In this document: piece by piece, positions 25,010 to 34,391 of the stretch
Numbering within the stretch: the first letter of the stretch is position 1
How the letters are laid out: each line of letters opens with the position of its first letter
From: JAEUHM01 sp964538625
GTDB taxonomy: Bacteria > Verrucomicrobiota > Verrucomicrobiia > Verrucomicrobiales > Verrucomicrobiaceae
NCBI GenBank assembly: GCA_964538625.1
Contig: CAZIGH010000017.1
Coordinates: 21,954 to 85,953 of the forward strand
Reading direction: 5' to 3'
DNA: 64,000 nt
Notes under the pieces: model-generated
Database searches by the model: none
The model's input: only the letters and a program-made list of their open reading frames with translations
What the model was told of the DNA's origin: nothing
Translations under genes and position numbers: made by a program

Positions 25010-26770
25010 TCAACGTTTGGTGAGAGTGATGTGCTTCAAATCGGGTCCAGGAAGATTCATGGCCTGAAGTATGAGAGTGGTCATTCCTTTTTGGAGCTTT
25101 ACGGTTCCCGCGTGGTGAATGGCCCAGTCTCGGTTCCGGTAGCGGGTTCTGCCTTCTTGGTCCCGATGAGGAAGGGGTATCTCTCGTGCTTCAGCACGAG
25201 GCAGTTCCGCATGGATGGTATGCCCGGCGATTTGAAGGAGAACCGGGCTTGGCACGGGTGATCCGTAGGCGATTGCAACTTCATAGTCGCCGGCAGCGGC
25301 GACGTCGATTTCGAAGCGGACCTGGGCCGCCTTGTCACTCCAGCCGGTGATCCAGTCGTTGGCAAAGCCGGGCCCGCTGGCGAAGTGGAGCGGTGTGGAG
25401 ATGAAAGCCTGCGGCGCATGGAGTTCGACTGGGTTGTGTTCCTCATGCCCGACTGGAAGGGGGAGCCGCCTGAGTCCCTCGCTCGAAACCTCGGCAAACC
25501 AGCGGTCATAACGCGCAGAGAGTTCCTCCACGACGTCTGGGTGAAGGGCTGCGACATCCTTTTCCTGACCGGGATCATTCTGCATGTCGTAGAGTTGCCA
25601 CGGCGTGGCGCTTTCATCATTGGCGGTGGCTTTCGAGCCACCAGCGGGGCCTTTGATTTCACGCACCAGTCTCCAGCGGTCTGTGCGTACCGCCCCAGGG
25701 TATTGGTTGGTTTCACTGATGGGGTTGTGCGTGAAGAGGGTACGCTCTGGCAGGGAACCGGTTTCAAATAGGAGGGGCTTCAGGCTTATTCCATCCAGTC
25801 GGGCGTCAGGAGGGGTGACTTCGCACAAGTCAACCAGGGTGGGCAGGATGTCGATGTGTGAGGTGAGTGTCTCGATGATACGCGGCTTCCATTTTGCAGC
25901 GGGCCAGCGGATGAAAAGAGGCACCCGACTGCCGCCCTCATGCACGCTGGTTTTTCCGCCTCGCATGCCGGCGTTATAAGTCTTCACACCGACGGTGCCA
26001 CCGTTATCGGTAAGGAAGAGAACGAGCGTGTTGTCTGTGAGCTTGAGCTGTTCCAGGTGAGCGAGAAGACGTCCTACGTTGTCATCCATGTTCTCAATCA
26101 TGCCGTAGAAAGCGGCCAGTTTCTCATCGAAGCCCATGGCTTTGAATCGGTCGTAGTAGCGGTCTGGCAGCTGATACGGTGAATGCGGTGCGTTGTAGGA
26201 GAGGTAGCAGAAGAAAGGCTTCTTTTGGTGGTTGGAGATGAAGCGCATGGCTTCGTCGGTAAGAACGTCGGTGATATAGCCTTGCGTGGTTTCAGGTTTG
26301 GAGCCGCGCAGGAGAGTGGCGTCAAAGTAGTCATTCCAGTGTCCGTTGTTGAAGCCGAAGAACTCGTCAAATCCTTGGCCTTGTGGTGTGAAAGGGAACT
26401 GTTCTCCATTGTGCCACTTGCCCACGTAGGCCGAACGGTAGCCAGCCGGCTTCAGCGCTTCGGCTAGGGTGATCTCAGCTGGCCTCATGGCCTCTCTGTT
26501 ATGGGTCACCCCGTGGCACCCGGTGCGCAGTGGCCAGCGTCCGGTGAGAAGGGCGGCCCGTGTGGGGGCGCAGAAGGAGTTCACATAGAAGCGGTCAAAG
26601 CGCACACTTTCACTCGCAAGGCGGTCGATGTGCGGGGTTCTGAGATGAGGATTGCCATGCACAGAGAGATCGCCGTAGCCCTGATCATCCGTGATGATGA
26701 GCAGGATGTTTGGCGGTGCAGCGTGGAGAAGACTGTGCAGCGCGAGGAGAAAGAGCCAGACACGGATCAT
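25010..26770 (-). CDS. arylsulfatase-like sulfatase (CAPTR type) with C-terminal beta domain
   Basis: 586 aa, exported (MIRVWLFLLALHSLLHAAPP). NILLIITDDQGYGDLSVHG and SFCAPTRAALLTGRWPLRTG are the metal and formylglycine motifs of arylsulfatase-type enzymes, and VLFLTDNGGTVG is the third ligand segment. Residues after about 460 form an extra beta-rich domain (FASGPGFANDWITG ... GDYEVAIAYG ... TTLILQAMNLPGPDLKHITL), similar to one in the other large sulfatase of this window and perhaps carbohydrate binding. Its stop lies 5 bp before the next sulfatase start, so the two are cotranscribed. Confidence 0.93.
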   Translation of the reverse strand: MIRVWLFLLALHSLLHAAPPNILLIITDDQGYGDLSVHGNPHLRTPHIDRLASESVRFDRFYVNSFCAPTRAALLTGRWPLRTGCHGVTHNREAMRPAEITLAEALKPAGYRSAYVGKWHNGEQFPFTPQGQGFDEFFGFNNGHWNDYFDATLLRGSKPETTQGYITDVLTDEAMRFISNHQKKPFFCYLSYNAPHSPYQLPDRYYDRFKAMGFDEKLAAFYGMIENMDDNVGRLLAHLEQLKLTDNTLVLFLTDNGGTVGVKTYNAGMRGGKTSVHEGGSRVPLFIRWPAAKWKPRIIETLTSHIDILPTLVDLCEVTPPDARLDGISLKPLLFETGSLPERTLFTHNPISETNQYPGAVRTDRWRLVREIKGPAGGSKATANDESATPWQLYDMQNDPGQEKDVAALHPDVVEELSARYDRWFAEVSSEGLRRLPLPVGHEEHNPVELHAPQAFISTPLHFASGPGFANDWITGWSDKAAQVRFEIDVAAAGDYEVAIAYGSPVPSPVLLQIAGHTIHAELPRAEAREIPLPHRDQEGRTRYRNRDWAIHHAGTVKLQKGMTTLILQAMNLPGPDLKHITLTKR

Positions 26771-26806
26771 CTGCGGGTAACGCAGTGGCTCGTCCAGGCA
26801 TTGCGC

Positions 26807-27781
26807 CTACTTCATCTGCCAGCGGTCTTTTTCCTCCATGAGCTTGCGGGCTGCCGCGCCGGTGAGCCAGGCTTTGGCCTCGGCTTCTTTTCTGAGGTAG
26901 GCATCCCAGAAGGCCGTGCTTAGGGCCAGAATGACACGGTGGTGGTTGGGATTGCGGGGGTCTTCTTTCTCAAAGTCGGGCCTGTCTGTGAAGGCGAAGT
27001 GAGCTGCGTCGTTCAGCAGGAGCTCGTATTTGTCTCCAGGCGGCAGGGCGGGATAGACGGCAAGCCGGGACTCCACGTCAGCCGCTCCGATGGTCTGGGG
27101 TCCTATGCGCGCTACATCCTTGGTTCCAGTCATCAGAAGCCAGGGGAGCTTGACCTCGGCGAAGGCGCGCTGGGTGTCTCCACGAGCGGGCTTTGAGGGG
27201 CTGAAGATGATCGCCGCCTTGATGCGGGGTTCGAGCGTGGCCGGGCCAATGGGGAACCGCTGTCCGCTCACGGCCTGCGTGGTTTGTGCGCCAAAGGAGT
27301 GCCCACTCATGCCCACCTGGGTGAGGTCCATGCGCTGGTGCAGTGGGTGCTCTGCGTTCTTGTTCCACCGCTCGAGTTCGTCCAGCGCTGAGGAAACGTC
27401 CCTTACGCGGAGCATAAGGTTCTGAGCGTTCGCTGCTTGCATGAGTGCCGCAGTGCGAGCCGGGAGTGGCTTGTCTTTCCACACGCCTTCATCACTGCCG
27501 GGATGCTGGAGGAACACGCACACGTAACCTCGAGCTGACCAGTGCCGCCCCAGGAATGCGGATCCTTCACGGCTGCCGCCGAGTCCGTGACTGAAGAGCA
27601 CCACAGGCGACGTCTGTTTTTCGGCCGGCAGATAGACCCGCACTGGAATGTCTCGGGCGCGGCCCGTGTCGTGGATGGTGAAGTCTTTTGGCGGTAGGTC
27701 CAGCTTCGGTGCAGTGAGCGGGTCATAGGCCCGGGCCACGGAAGTCATCGTGAGCAATGCGAGAAGGAAGAGGCGTTTCAT
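26807..27781 (-). CDS. secreted alpha/beta hydrolase (PAF-acetylhydrolase/dienelactone hydrolase-like)
   Basis: 324 aa with signal peptide MKRLFLLALLTMTSVARA. VVLFSHGLGGSREG provides the oxyanion region, VGMSGHSFGAQTT carries the nucleophile Ser in a GHSFG elbow, and TGTKDVARIG and NDAAHFAFTDRP supply the likely acid and His. This arrangement fits a secreted esterase such as a sugar deacetylase. Its ATG overlaps the stop of the NagA-like gene (ATGA), so translation is coupled. It is followed after 36 bp by a sulfatase gene, suggesting one catabolic operon. Confidence 0.85.
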   Translation of the reverse strand: MKRLFLLALLTMTSVARAYDPLTAPKLDLPPKDFTIHDTGRARDIPVRVYLPAEKQTSPVVLFSHGLGGSREGSAFLGRHWSARGYVCVFLQHPGSDEGVWKDKPLPARTAALMQAANAQNLMLRVRDVSSALDELERWNKNAEHPLHQRMDLTQVGMSGHSFGAQTTQAVSGQRFPIGPATLEPRIKAAIIFSPSKPARGDTQRAFAEVKLPWLLMTGTKDVARIGPQTIGAADVESRLAVYPALPPGDKYELLLNDAAHFAFTDRPDFEKEDPRNPNHHRVILALSTAFWDAYLRKEAEAKAWLTGAAARKLMEEKDRWQMK

Positions 27782-29013
27782 GGGGATGTGGGATGAACCG
27801 CAGTGCGTGGAGGAAGTTTCAGTGCGACCTCTTGGCCGGAGATGAATACGCGTTTGACATTCAGTCGTCGGCTCAGGAGCAGGAAATCGGCGCGTTTGCC
27901 TTTTTCGATGCTTCCGGTGTGGGCGGCAAGGCCCGTGAGCTCCGCTGGTGTAAGGCTGGCCATGCGGATGACGTCAGGAAGCGTGGCGGATGTATCGCGG
28001 AGCATTTGGCGCACCATGTGATCCATGCCGACAATGCTGCTGGCCAGGCTCGTACGCTCGGGTGCCCAGCCTACGTGACCATCACTCTCAAACCACGAAC
28101 CGTCATCTTGGTTGCCGAAGCGGTATCTCCCAGGTGGCATGTCTAAGCCACGGTTGCAGTCGGTCACTAGGCACAGCTTCTTCGAGCCCTTCATGCGGAA
28201 GGCAAAGTCTAGCAACTCTGGTGCGAGGTGGCAGCCATCTGCGATGACCTCCGTGCTCATGTCCGCGTTTGCAAGCACGAACTCCAGCATGCTGCCGCGC
28301 ATGGGCACGCCAAGTCGGCTGCGCACGGAGGAGACATTGCTCATGGCACACCAGAAGTGATCCACATGCCTCATGCCGAGACGAAAAGCCGCAGCCATTT
28401 CTGGCCAGCTTGCGTTGGAGTGCCCGCAGGTGATAAAGCATTTCCTTCGCTTGGCTTCACGGTAGAACTCTCCTGCACCGGGCAGCTCGGCAGCACAAGT
28501 GGCTATTCGAATGATGCCTTTGGCAAAGTAAGCGCGGTATTCACCCGAAGTCGGAGAACGGCATCCGGCTGCGGAGTGACAACCCACCTTGTCTTTTGCG
28601 AAGAAGGGTCCGTAAAGGTGGACACCAGCGATCTGCGCCCCGTCTGCGGGGCTTTGGGAGCTGCGCACGGCTTTCACTGCATCCAGCATGGCGTGAACTT
28701 GCTCCGGAGACCCTGTGGTGGTGGTAGGAAATAGGGTGGTGGTGCCATGACTGGCGTGTGCCCTGCAGATCCTTTTTGCAGCTTCCACGGTGCCGTCCAT
28801 GAAATCCGCACCAGCTCCACCATGCACATGAATGTCGATGAAACCCGGAGAGAGATAGGACCCACCTCCGTCCACTGTCACCGTATTGGGCTTCAGTTTG
28901 GGAGCACGGGCCGAGACGGAGAGGATGACTCCATTTTCGCATAGCACGTTGGCCTGCTTCATCAGGGCGTCCGGCAAGATGGCGTCCACATTGGTGAAGA
29001 GAAGGCGGCTCAT
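27778..29013 (-). CDS. N-acetylglucosamine-6-phosphate deacetylase-like amidohydrolase
   Basis: 411 aa from the ATG at 29013, no signal peptide. PGFIDIHVHGGAGADFMD is the N-terminal metal site of NagA. Later ligands and catalytic residues are present: TCGHSNAS, RHVDHFWCAMS, IADGCHLAPEL and LVTDCNRG. However, the segment that should read H-L-E-G-P is VHLYGPFFAKDKVGCH, so the usual metal-binding Glu is Tyr. It may be a variant enzyme with one metal or a different substrate. It overlaps the upstream sulfatase stop and the downstream hydrolase start by 4 bp each, so all three are translationally coupled. Confidence 0.82.
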   Translation of the reverse strand: MSRLLFTNVDAILPDALMKQANVLCENGVILSVSARAPKLKPNTVTVDGGGSYLSPGFIDIHVHGGAGADFMDGTVEAAKRICRAHASHGTTTLFPTTTTGSPEQVHAMLDAVKAVRSSQSPADGAQIAGVHLYGPFFAKDKVGCHSAAGCRSPTSGEYRAYFAKGIIRIATCAAELPGAGEFYREAKRRKCFITCGHSNASWPEMAAAFRLGMRHVDHFWCAMSNVSSVRSRLGVPMRGSMLEFVLANADMSTEVIADGCHLAPELLDFAFRMKGSKKLCLVTDCNRGLDMPPGRYRFGNQDDGSWFESDGHVGWAPERTSLASSIVGMDHMVRQMLRDTSATLPDVIRMASLTPAELTGLAAHTGSIEKGKRADFLLLSRRLNVKRVFISGQEVALKLPPRTAVHPTSP

Positions 29014-30458
29014 GGGACGAGGTGATACTGCTTCATCCACCAAGACACCTTTTCGGTATCGGAAGGCTCTTCTTTTCCGAGGCGCTTTTTCCAGGTACTG
29101 CGTGAGGTGGCACGTTTTTCTTTTTGGATTTCAGGCAGCGGCGGCTCAGTGGCGGGATCACCCGTGGCGCCCGCATCTTTGGTGCTCAGTATCCAGGATT
29201 CGAGCTGCTCATTGAGCGCGGCCCAGTTTCCTCCCGTGGCCACGTTGTGCAAGCCCAGAGGATCGCTCTTGAGTTCGTAAAGCTCGTATTCCGATCGTTG
29301 TGATTCAAGCCAGGTGCCCTGCATGGCGTCCAGCTTTCCCCCGTGATGCAGTTCACGAAGCAGCGGCATGGCTGGGTATTGATCCTCCTTGTAGCTGGAC
29401 CAGTTTACATGAGGCAGGTGAGGGAAAAAGTTTCGCACCAGCCACTGATTCTTGGTGATGACCGCGCGGATGCGATCCATGGCGTCACCACAGCGATCCC
29501 TTGCTGCGAACACGCGCTCGCGTTTTGAAAGTTCGCTGCCGAGCAGGTCTGTGCCCTGCATCCACTCGGGTGGAGTCATGCCCGCCAGCTTGAGGATGGT
29601 GGGTGCCAGGTCGATAAGGCTGGCCAGATTCAGCTCCACACTTCCGGCCTCGATGCCCGGCCCTCGAACGAGTAGCGGAACCTGCAGACCCTCCACCGTG
29701 AGCCACTGTTTCCCCCAAGGCATCGGCCGACCGTGGTCCGCAAAGAAAAAGACATAGGTGTCCTCCAGCACGCCTTCAGAGCGGAGTTCATCAAGAATAG
29801 CCCCCACCCGCTGATCCACCACCTCTACACTGCGCTGATACGCATACCAATCCCGCCGCACAAGCGGATGATCCGGGTAGTTCGGCGGCAGCTTGATGGA
29901 CGCCAGGGCCGCCTCGTCGTAGCTTTCAGGAATAGGGAAGGGACGATGTGGTTCAGTGATTTGGAACTGAGCAAAGAAGGGTTGTCCGGCTTTGCGCTGC
30001 TTCCAGTCCTCCCCGTCGAAGAGCAGCTTCGCATCGTGGGTGAAGTTGTAGTGCGTCTTACCCCTCGTGATCTTTTTGCCGTTCCGCATCGTATTCGGAG
30101 CGGCGGCATTGGTTACAAACCAGCCCGCTGCGCGCAGCAGACTGGGTAGCGGCTTGTACGGAGCAGGGAGAGGCTGTGGATTCTCTGTATCATGCGGATG
30201 CAGCCCTGTGGTCGTCTGGTAGCAGCCCAGAATGAAAGCGGAGCGCGAAGAGCTGCACACCGGTGCAGTGGCATAGGCGCGTTCGTACCGTCTGCCCTCG
30301 GACGCCAAACGGTCCAGGTGGGGGGTGTGGACTTCCCTTAAACCATAGGCACCTGTGTCCGGGGACATGTCATCAGCGATGATCCAGACAAAGTTAGGTT
30401 GAGCGGAACAAGTGAGCGCGGCCCAGGCGATGAGATAAAAAGGCAGCAGACGAATCAT
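29010..30458 (-). CDS. sulfatase (CSSSR type)
   Basis: 482 aa from the ATG at 30458 (MIRLLPFYLIAWAALTCSAQ, signal). NFVWIIADDMSPDTGAYG gives the metal Asp pair. The formylglycine site is PVCSSSRSAFILG, the C-x-S-x-R variant, and the usual Thr-Gly after it is Leu-Gly. YVFFFADHGRPMPWGKQW supplies the Asp-His ligands. This matches the heparan/mucin-type sulfatases often annotated as N-sulphoglucosamine sulphohydrolase-like, but specificity is not readable here. First gene of a tightly packed five-gene unit extending to 23448. Confidence 0.9.
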   Translation of the reverse strand: MIRLLPFYLIAWAALTCSAQPNFVWIIADDMSPDTGAYGLREVHTPHLDRLASEGRRYERAYATAPVCSSSRSAFILGCYQTTTGLHPHDTENPQPLPAPYKPLPSLLRAAGWFVTNAAAPNTMRNGKKITRGKTHYNFTHDAKLLFDGEDWKQRKAGQPFFAQFQITEPHRPFPIPESYDEAALASIKLPPNYPDHPLVRRDWYAYQRSVEVVDQRVGAILDELRSEGVLEDTYVFFFADHGRPMPWGKQWLTVEGLQVPLLVRGPGIEAGSVELNLASLIDLAPTILKLAGMTPPEWMQGTDLLGSELSKRERVFAARDRCGDAMDRIRAVITKNQWLVRNFFPHLPHVNWSSYKEDQYPAMPLLRELHHGGKLDAMQGTWLESQRSEYELYELKSDPLGLHNVATGGNWAALNEQLESWILSTKDAGATGDPATEPPLPEIQKEKRATSRSTWKKRLGKEEPSDTEKVSWWMKQYHLVP

Positions 30459-30713
30459 GGCGGACGATGTCACAACAAGTCGAGCTCACCACTCTAAATC
30501 GGCCACTGCTGAAGCAGAGCAATGAGGTCGAAAGTCCCCCCAGCTTGAGAGCATGAATCAGAGCATGGTCGGCGAGCAATCACGGGGTAGGAAGTCCTGC
30601 TCCTTCCCCATGCTGGACTGGACAGGTGATAAGCGCGCTGAACTGGTCCAGGAGCACCAACCCGCGCACTCGCTACTCCTTTGGCGGGTAGGGGGCTCGA
30701 TGCCTGCCTGCTG

Positions 30714-31838
30714 CTAGAAGCTGATGCGGCGGTTGCGGGCGGTGATGGGCCAGGTTTCCACGACGCGTCCGCCTTCCACCACGTGGGCTTCGCCGTGCAT
30801 GGAGACAGTGGGGCATACGTGACGGGGTATGCCGTGCAGTGCCTGGCCGATGAGGAAGCGCTCGCGCTGATAGACCTGGAGGACGAGATGTTCCTCACTC
30901 TGCATGATGACTTCTGCCTCGTCTAACTCCTCGAAGCGGACTCTGGGATGGGCATTCTCGGGAGCTACGGACTTATGCCCGAGGTCGAGAGTGATGCGGT
31001 CGGTACCGGGCTTGCTGATGACGCGCGTGAGCAGCACGGCGGCAGGCAGGAAGGGGAGGTCCTGAAACTTGTCGCCATAGCCAAAATCCCACAGCACGGT
31101 GGTGCCGGGACTCAGGGTGCGGTCAGCATGGCATGCGTGGATGGCAAAGGTGGGTGAACCGCCGGCGACCAACTCCTTCACTATGACGCCTTCGCCGTTC
31201 AGTTGGTCTCTGAAAGCGAGCACGGGTGCATAAGCCTCTTCACAGAGCCGCTCCCGCTCCTCCAGCGCGGCTGCGTGGATGTGACCGTCGTAGGCATGAA
31301 GGCCTGCAAAGCCAAGACGTGGAGTGTCCTTGATGACCTTGGCGAGGTGGAGCGCCTGTGCGCCGGGGCTGATGCCGGTGCGGCCCATGCCGCAGTCCAG
31401 TTCCAGGAACACGCCCACGTTGACCTGAGCTTGCTGCACCGCTGCTGCGAGGATGCAGATGGTTTCCTCATCGTCTGCGATGGTGGCGAAGCGGACATTC
31501 GGGAAGGCTTTGGCCAGTGCGGCAAATCGGCGGGCATTGGCTCCCACACACGGCATGGCGAGCAGGATGTCGCTCCCGCCGGCTGAGGCGGTCATTTCTG
31601 CTTCTGCGATGGTAGAGCACTTGAACTTGGTGATGCCTAGCTCCACTTGGCGCGCGACGAGGGGAGCGAGCTTGTGCGTCTTCACGTGGGGACGTAGGCG
31701 CTGCGGCCCGCCCGCTATCTCGAGCATGAGACGCAGGTTGTGCTCGATGCGGTCTTTGTAGAGGACGAGACTCGGGGTGGGTAGTTCGAGTTCGTTTTCG
31801 ATGTGGAACCAGGCGGGGGAGAGATCAGGGTGTGACAT
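30714..31838 (-). CDS. D-threonine aldolase / D-serine dehydratase-like PLP enzyme
   Basis: 374 aa. An alanine-racemase-type barrel begins ELPTPSLVLYKDRIEHNL, and the PLP lysine is in LRPHVKTHKLAPLV. FLELDCGMGRTGISPG and ELVAGGSPTFAIH follow, and the metal site of this family is seen near the C-terminus in IPRHVCPTVSMHGEAHVV (His-x-Cys). Such enzymes cleave D-threonine-like beta-hydroxy amino acids or dehydrate D-serine with Mn or Zn. The ATG at 31838 shares one base with the stop of the upstream lyase gene (TGATG), indicating translational coupling to a polysaccharide enzyme, which is unusual. Confidence 0.88.
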   Translation of the reverse strand: MSHPDLSPAWFHIENELELPTPSLVLYKDRIEHNLRLMLEIAGGPQRLRPHVKTHKLAPLVARQVELGITKFKCSTIAEAEMTASAGGSDILLAMPCVGANARRFAALAKAFPNVRFATIADDEETICILAAAVQQAQVNVGVFLELDCGMGRTGISPGAQALHLAKVIKDTPRLGFAGLHAYDGHIHAAALEERERLCEEAYAPVLAFRDQLNGEGVIVKELVAGGSPTFAIHACHADRTLSPGTTVLWDFGYGDKFQDLPFLPAAVLLTRVISKPGTDRITLDLGHKSVAPENAHPRVRFEELDEAEVIMQSEEHLVLQVYQRERFLIGQALHGIPRHVCPTVSMHGEAHVVEGGRVVETWPITARNRRISF

Positions 31839-33364
31839 CACTGGTTTAAGTTTGCCTGCGAACGGAACTTGTCGAACTCATCTGCGGCGTTTTTGGCGGC
31901 CTCGAGGTAGTTGATCATGGCGTGCATGTTTTTGACGAAGATGGATCCGTCGATGACATTGTCCTTGGTCCATACACCTTCCTTGTTCTGATCTGCGAGG
32001 GCGGTCACGGCCTTTTTTGCGGCGCCTTTTGCTTTGGAGAGCCAGGCGCGTGGAGTCTCGGGCAGGGCACGCTTTTTGAGCTGTTCCTCGCGGGAAAGGA
32101 CGATGAGGGCTTTGAACTTGTCGATGTCTTCCTGGAGTTCGTCGGACTTGAATCCGTAGTGGGTGGGTAGGTTTGAGTCGTCATAGGTCATTTCATAGGT
32201 GTCCTTGACGAAGTAGAGGGGTTTGTTGGTGTGCATCTCATAGAAGCGGGCGTAGAGATTGCCGGGCAGCTTGGAACGTTCCAGCCAAGCGAGTGCCGAC
32301 TGGTAAGGCGTCTGGTATTTGTTCTCGCCAGTAACGAGCCAGATTTCGTGCAGGGTCTCAAGCGCCCAGAGAGTTTCGTGACCGGAGATGGCGGGGGGTT
32401 CAAACTTGCGCGCCCAGGTCGGCTCCATGTTTGCGTTGTACTGCTGAGCCCATCCGGGCTGGGGCTCGGGGCACTGTGCGAGAAGGTGGAAGTCCCCCAA
32501 CTTTTTGAGCGCTGTGAGGTAGCGGTCATCCTTGGTGAGTTCATGTGCACGGGCCAAGAGCTTCGCTATGGAGAAGAGGTTGCCGTCGTTGAGGGTGACG
32601 TAGCCGGTATAGTTGAGCTCAGGCCAGGTGCGTGGCCATTCGGTTGGGAGGGTCGGCTTTTTCACTGGCAGCTTGGGGTCTGCGGGGCCTGAGAATCCTT
32701 GCGGCCAGCCACCGCTGGGCATTTGCGCGGCGAGCAGGCTGTCTAAGCCAAACTTCAGGGCGGCGTGGAGCTGGGTGTCCTCTTTGGATTCCGGCAGATG
32801 GGCCAGCTCTAGCAGGAACCTGAGTGCGAACTGGGTTTTGTCGTCGTCCAGCGTGGTATGGGCGTGGCGTGTGCCGCGTTCGGTATCTCCGGCATCGAGG
32901 TCGCGCCGGTAGTGGCGCTTTCTTGCAGCGGCCGGGGCGTAGTCGTGGGAAGTTTCCCATCCGCCCGAGGCGAGCTGGGTCCAGAGCAGAGCCTGTTTGA
33001 CCTCCTGAGCTGCCTGGAAGTAGAGCTTGTCTCCGGTCACTTCATAGGCTCTCAGCATGACGAGGCCTATGGATGGTGTGCCGGGATCCTCAATGGATAT
33101 GATGGTGGGAGACTGGCTGTCTGAGGTGCGGTATTCCTTGAGATCGCGTGACCAGCGTGTGGCGTAGCCTCCGGCAAAGGAAAGGCTGGTGCGGGCGAAG
33201 GAAGCGGCTTTTTTGATGGCCTTGCTGACGGTTTCCACGTCGGGGTAGGGCTCAATGACCGGCTTGGGTGCGGCGGTGGAGGGCGGAGTCGAAGCGGCGG
33301 GTTCCTGAGCTTTCAACGAGGGGAGCAACGTGCACAGTGCAAGAAAAACGGAGATTCGGTTCAT
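31838..33364 (-). CDS. secreted pectate lyase-like protein (PL10-like)
   Basis: 508 aa from the ATG at 33364 (MNRISVFLALCTLLPSLKAQ, signal). The repeated helical (alpha/alpha) pattern and the motifs QMPSGGWPQGFSG, TTLDDDKTQFALRFLLEL, YVTLNDGNLFSIAKLL, GWAQQYNANMEPTWARKFE and PPAISGHETLWALETLHE match polysaccharide lyase family 10-type pectate lyases. Extra loops after about 400 and a charged C-terminus make it longer than the usual catalytic domain. It probably cleaves uronate-containing polysaccharide outside the cell. It heads the two-gene unit with the D-threonine-aldolase-like gene. Confidence 0.78.
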   Translation of the reverse strand: MNRISVFLALCTLLPSLKAQEPAASTPPSTAAPKPVIEPYPDVETVSKAIKKAASFARTSLSFAGGYATRWSRDLKEYRTSDSQSPTIISIEDPGTPSIGLVMLRAYEVTGDKLYFQAAQEVKQALLWTQLASGGWETSHDYAPAAARKRHYRRDLDAGDTERGTRHAHTTLDDDKTQFALRFLLELAHLPESKEDTQLHAALKFGLDSLLAAQMPSGGWPQGFSGPADPKLPVKKPTLPTEWPRTWPELNYTGYVTLNDGNLFSIAKLLARAHELTKDDRYLTALKKLGDFHLLAQCPEPQPGWAQQYNANMEPTWARKFEPPAISGHETLWALETLHEIWLVTGENKYQTPYQSALAWLERSKLPGNLYARFYEMHTNKPLYFVKDTYEMTYDDSNLPTHYGFKSDELQEDIDKFKALIVLSREEQLKKRALPETPRAWLSKAKGAAKKAVTALADQNKEGVWTKDNVIDGSIFVKNMHAMINYLEAAKNAADEFDKFRSQANLNQ

Positions 33365-33576
33365 GACGCTTAAAACACGTGCGGCTGACAGTTCCTTCGA
33401 AAAAAATTTGGAGTTCAAACCTGATCGAGCTTAGCAGGTGGGAACGTGGTTTCAGAGGTGCGGCGTTTCGGATGGTGATGACGCTCAGTCTCAACGTGGC
33501 GAGGGTGAGCTATCGTGAAGGGTCATGCTCCATGCAGAAGATAGGCGAACTTCAGAACCCCTTGGCGTGCCTTAGC

Positions 33577-34374
33577 TTACACCGCGATGGGTGCCTTGAT
33601 GGCTGGCCACGGATCGTAGTTCTCAAGGGTGAAGTCATCGTATTTGAACGCATCGATGTCTTTCACTTCAGGATTGAGCTTCATCGCAGGAAGCGGCCTG
33701 GGTTCTCGGGTGAGCTGGAGCTTGGCCTGTTCCAGGTGGTTGGCATAGAGATGCAGGTCGCCAAAGGTGTGGACAAACTCACCGGGCTGGAGTCCGCAAA
33801 CCTGGGCGATCATCAGGGTGAGCAACGAGTAGCTGGCAATGTTAAATGGAACGCCCAAGAAAAGGTCTGCACTCCTCTGATAGAGCTGACAGCTGAGGCG
33901 CCCGTCTGCCACGAAGAACTGGAAGAGCACGTGGCAAGGTGGCAGAGCCATTTCGTCCACGCGAGCGACGTTCCATGCGCTGACGAGGTGCCTGCGGCTG
34001 AAGGGGTTGTTCTTGATGCCGTCGATGAGTTTGGTCAGCTGGTCAACGGGCTGGGAATCGGGGCTGCCCTGCCAGCGTCTCCACTGTGCTCCGTAAACGG
34101 GGCCTAAGTTTCCATCCTCATCCGCCCACTCATCCCAGATGGTGACGTTGTTCTCCTGGAGATACCTGATGTTGGTATCTCCTTTGATGAACCAGAGCAG
34201 TTCATGGATGATGGAGCGCAGGTGACACTTCTTGGTGGTGACGAGTGGGAAGCCTTTTGACAGGTCGTAGCGTGACTGCTCTCCGAACACGGAGTAAGCG
34301 CCGGTGCCGGTGCGGTCCTCACGGTAGCTGCCGTGCTCCAGCACCTTTTTCAGCAGCCGATGATACTCCAGCAT
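33577..34374 (-). CDS. thyA: thymidylate synthase
   Basis: 265 aa, standard ThyA length. Converts dUMP to dTMP using methylene-tetrahydrofolate. The catalytic Cys is residue 147 in MALPPCHVLFQFFV. EDRTGTGAYSVFG, DEWADEDGNLGPVYG, QWRRW, QRSADLFLGVPFNIASYSLL and the C-terminal substrate-closing IDAFKYDDFTLENYDPWP are all present. It lies 17 bp downstream of rng on the same strand, at the end of the mre gene cluster. No dihydrofolate reductase gene follows in this window. Confidence 0.98.
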   Translation of the reverse strand: MLEYHRLLKKVLEHGSYREDRTGTGAYSVFGEQSRYDLSKGFPLVTTKKCHLRSIIHELLWFIKGDTNIRYLQENNVTIWDEWADEDGNLGPVYGAQWRRWQGSPDSQPVDQLTKLIDGIKNNPFSRRHLVSAWNVARVDEMALPPCHVLFQFFVADGRLSCQLYQRSADLFLGVPFNIASYSLLTLMIAQVCGLQPGEFVHTFGDLHLYANHLEQAKLQLTREPRPLPAMKLNPEVKDIDAFKYDDFTLENYDPWPAIKAPIAV

Positions 34375-34391
34375 GGATGTGCTTTTGGGGC

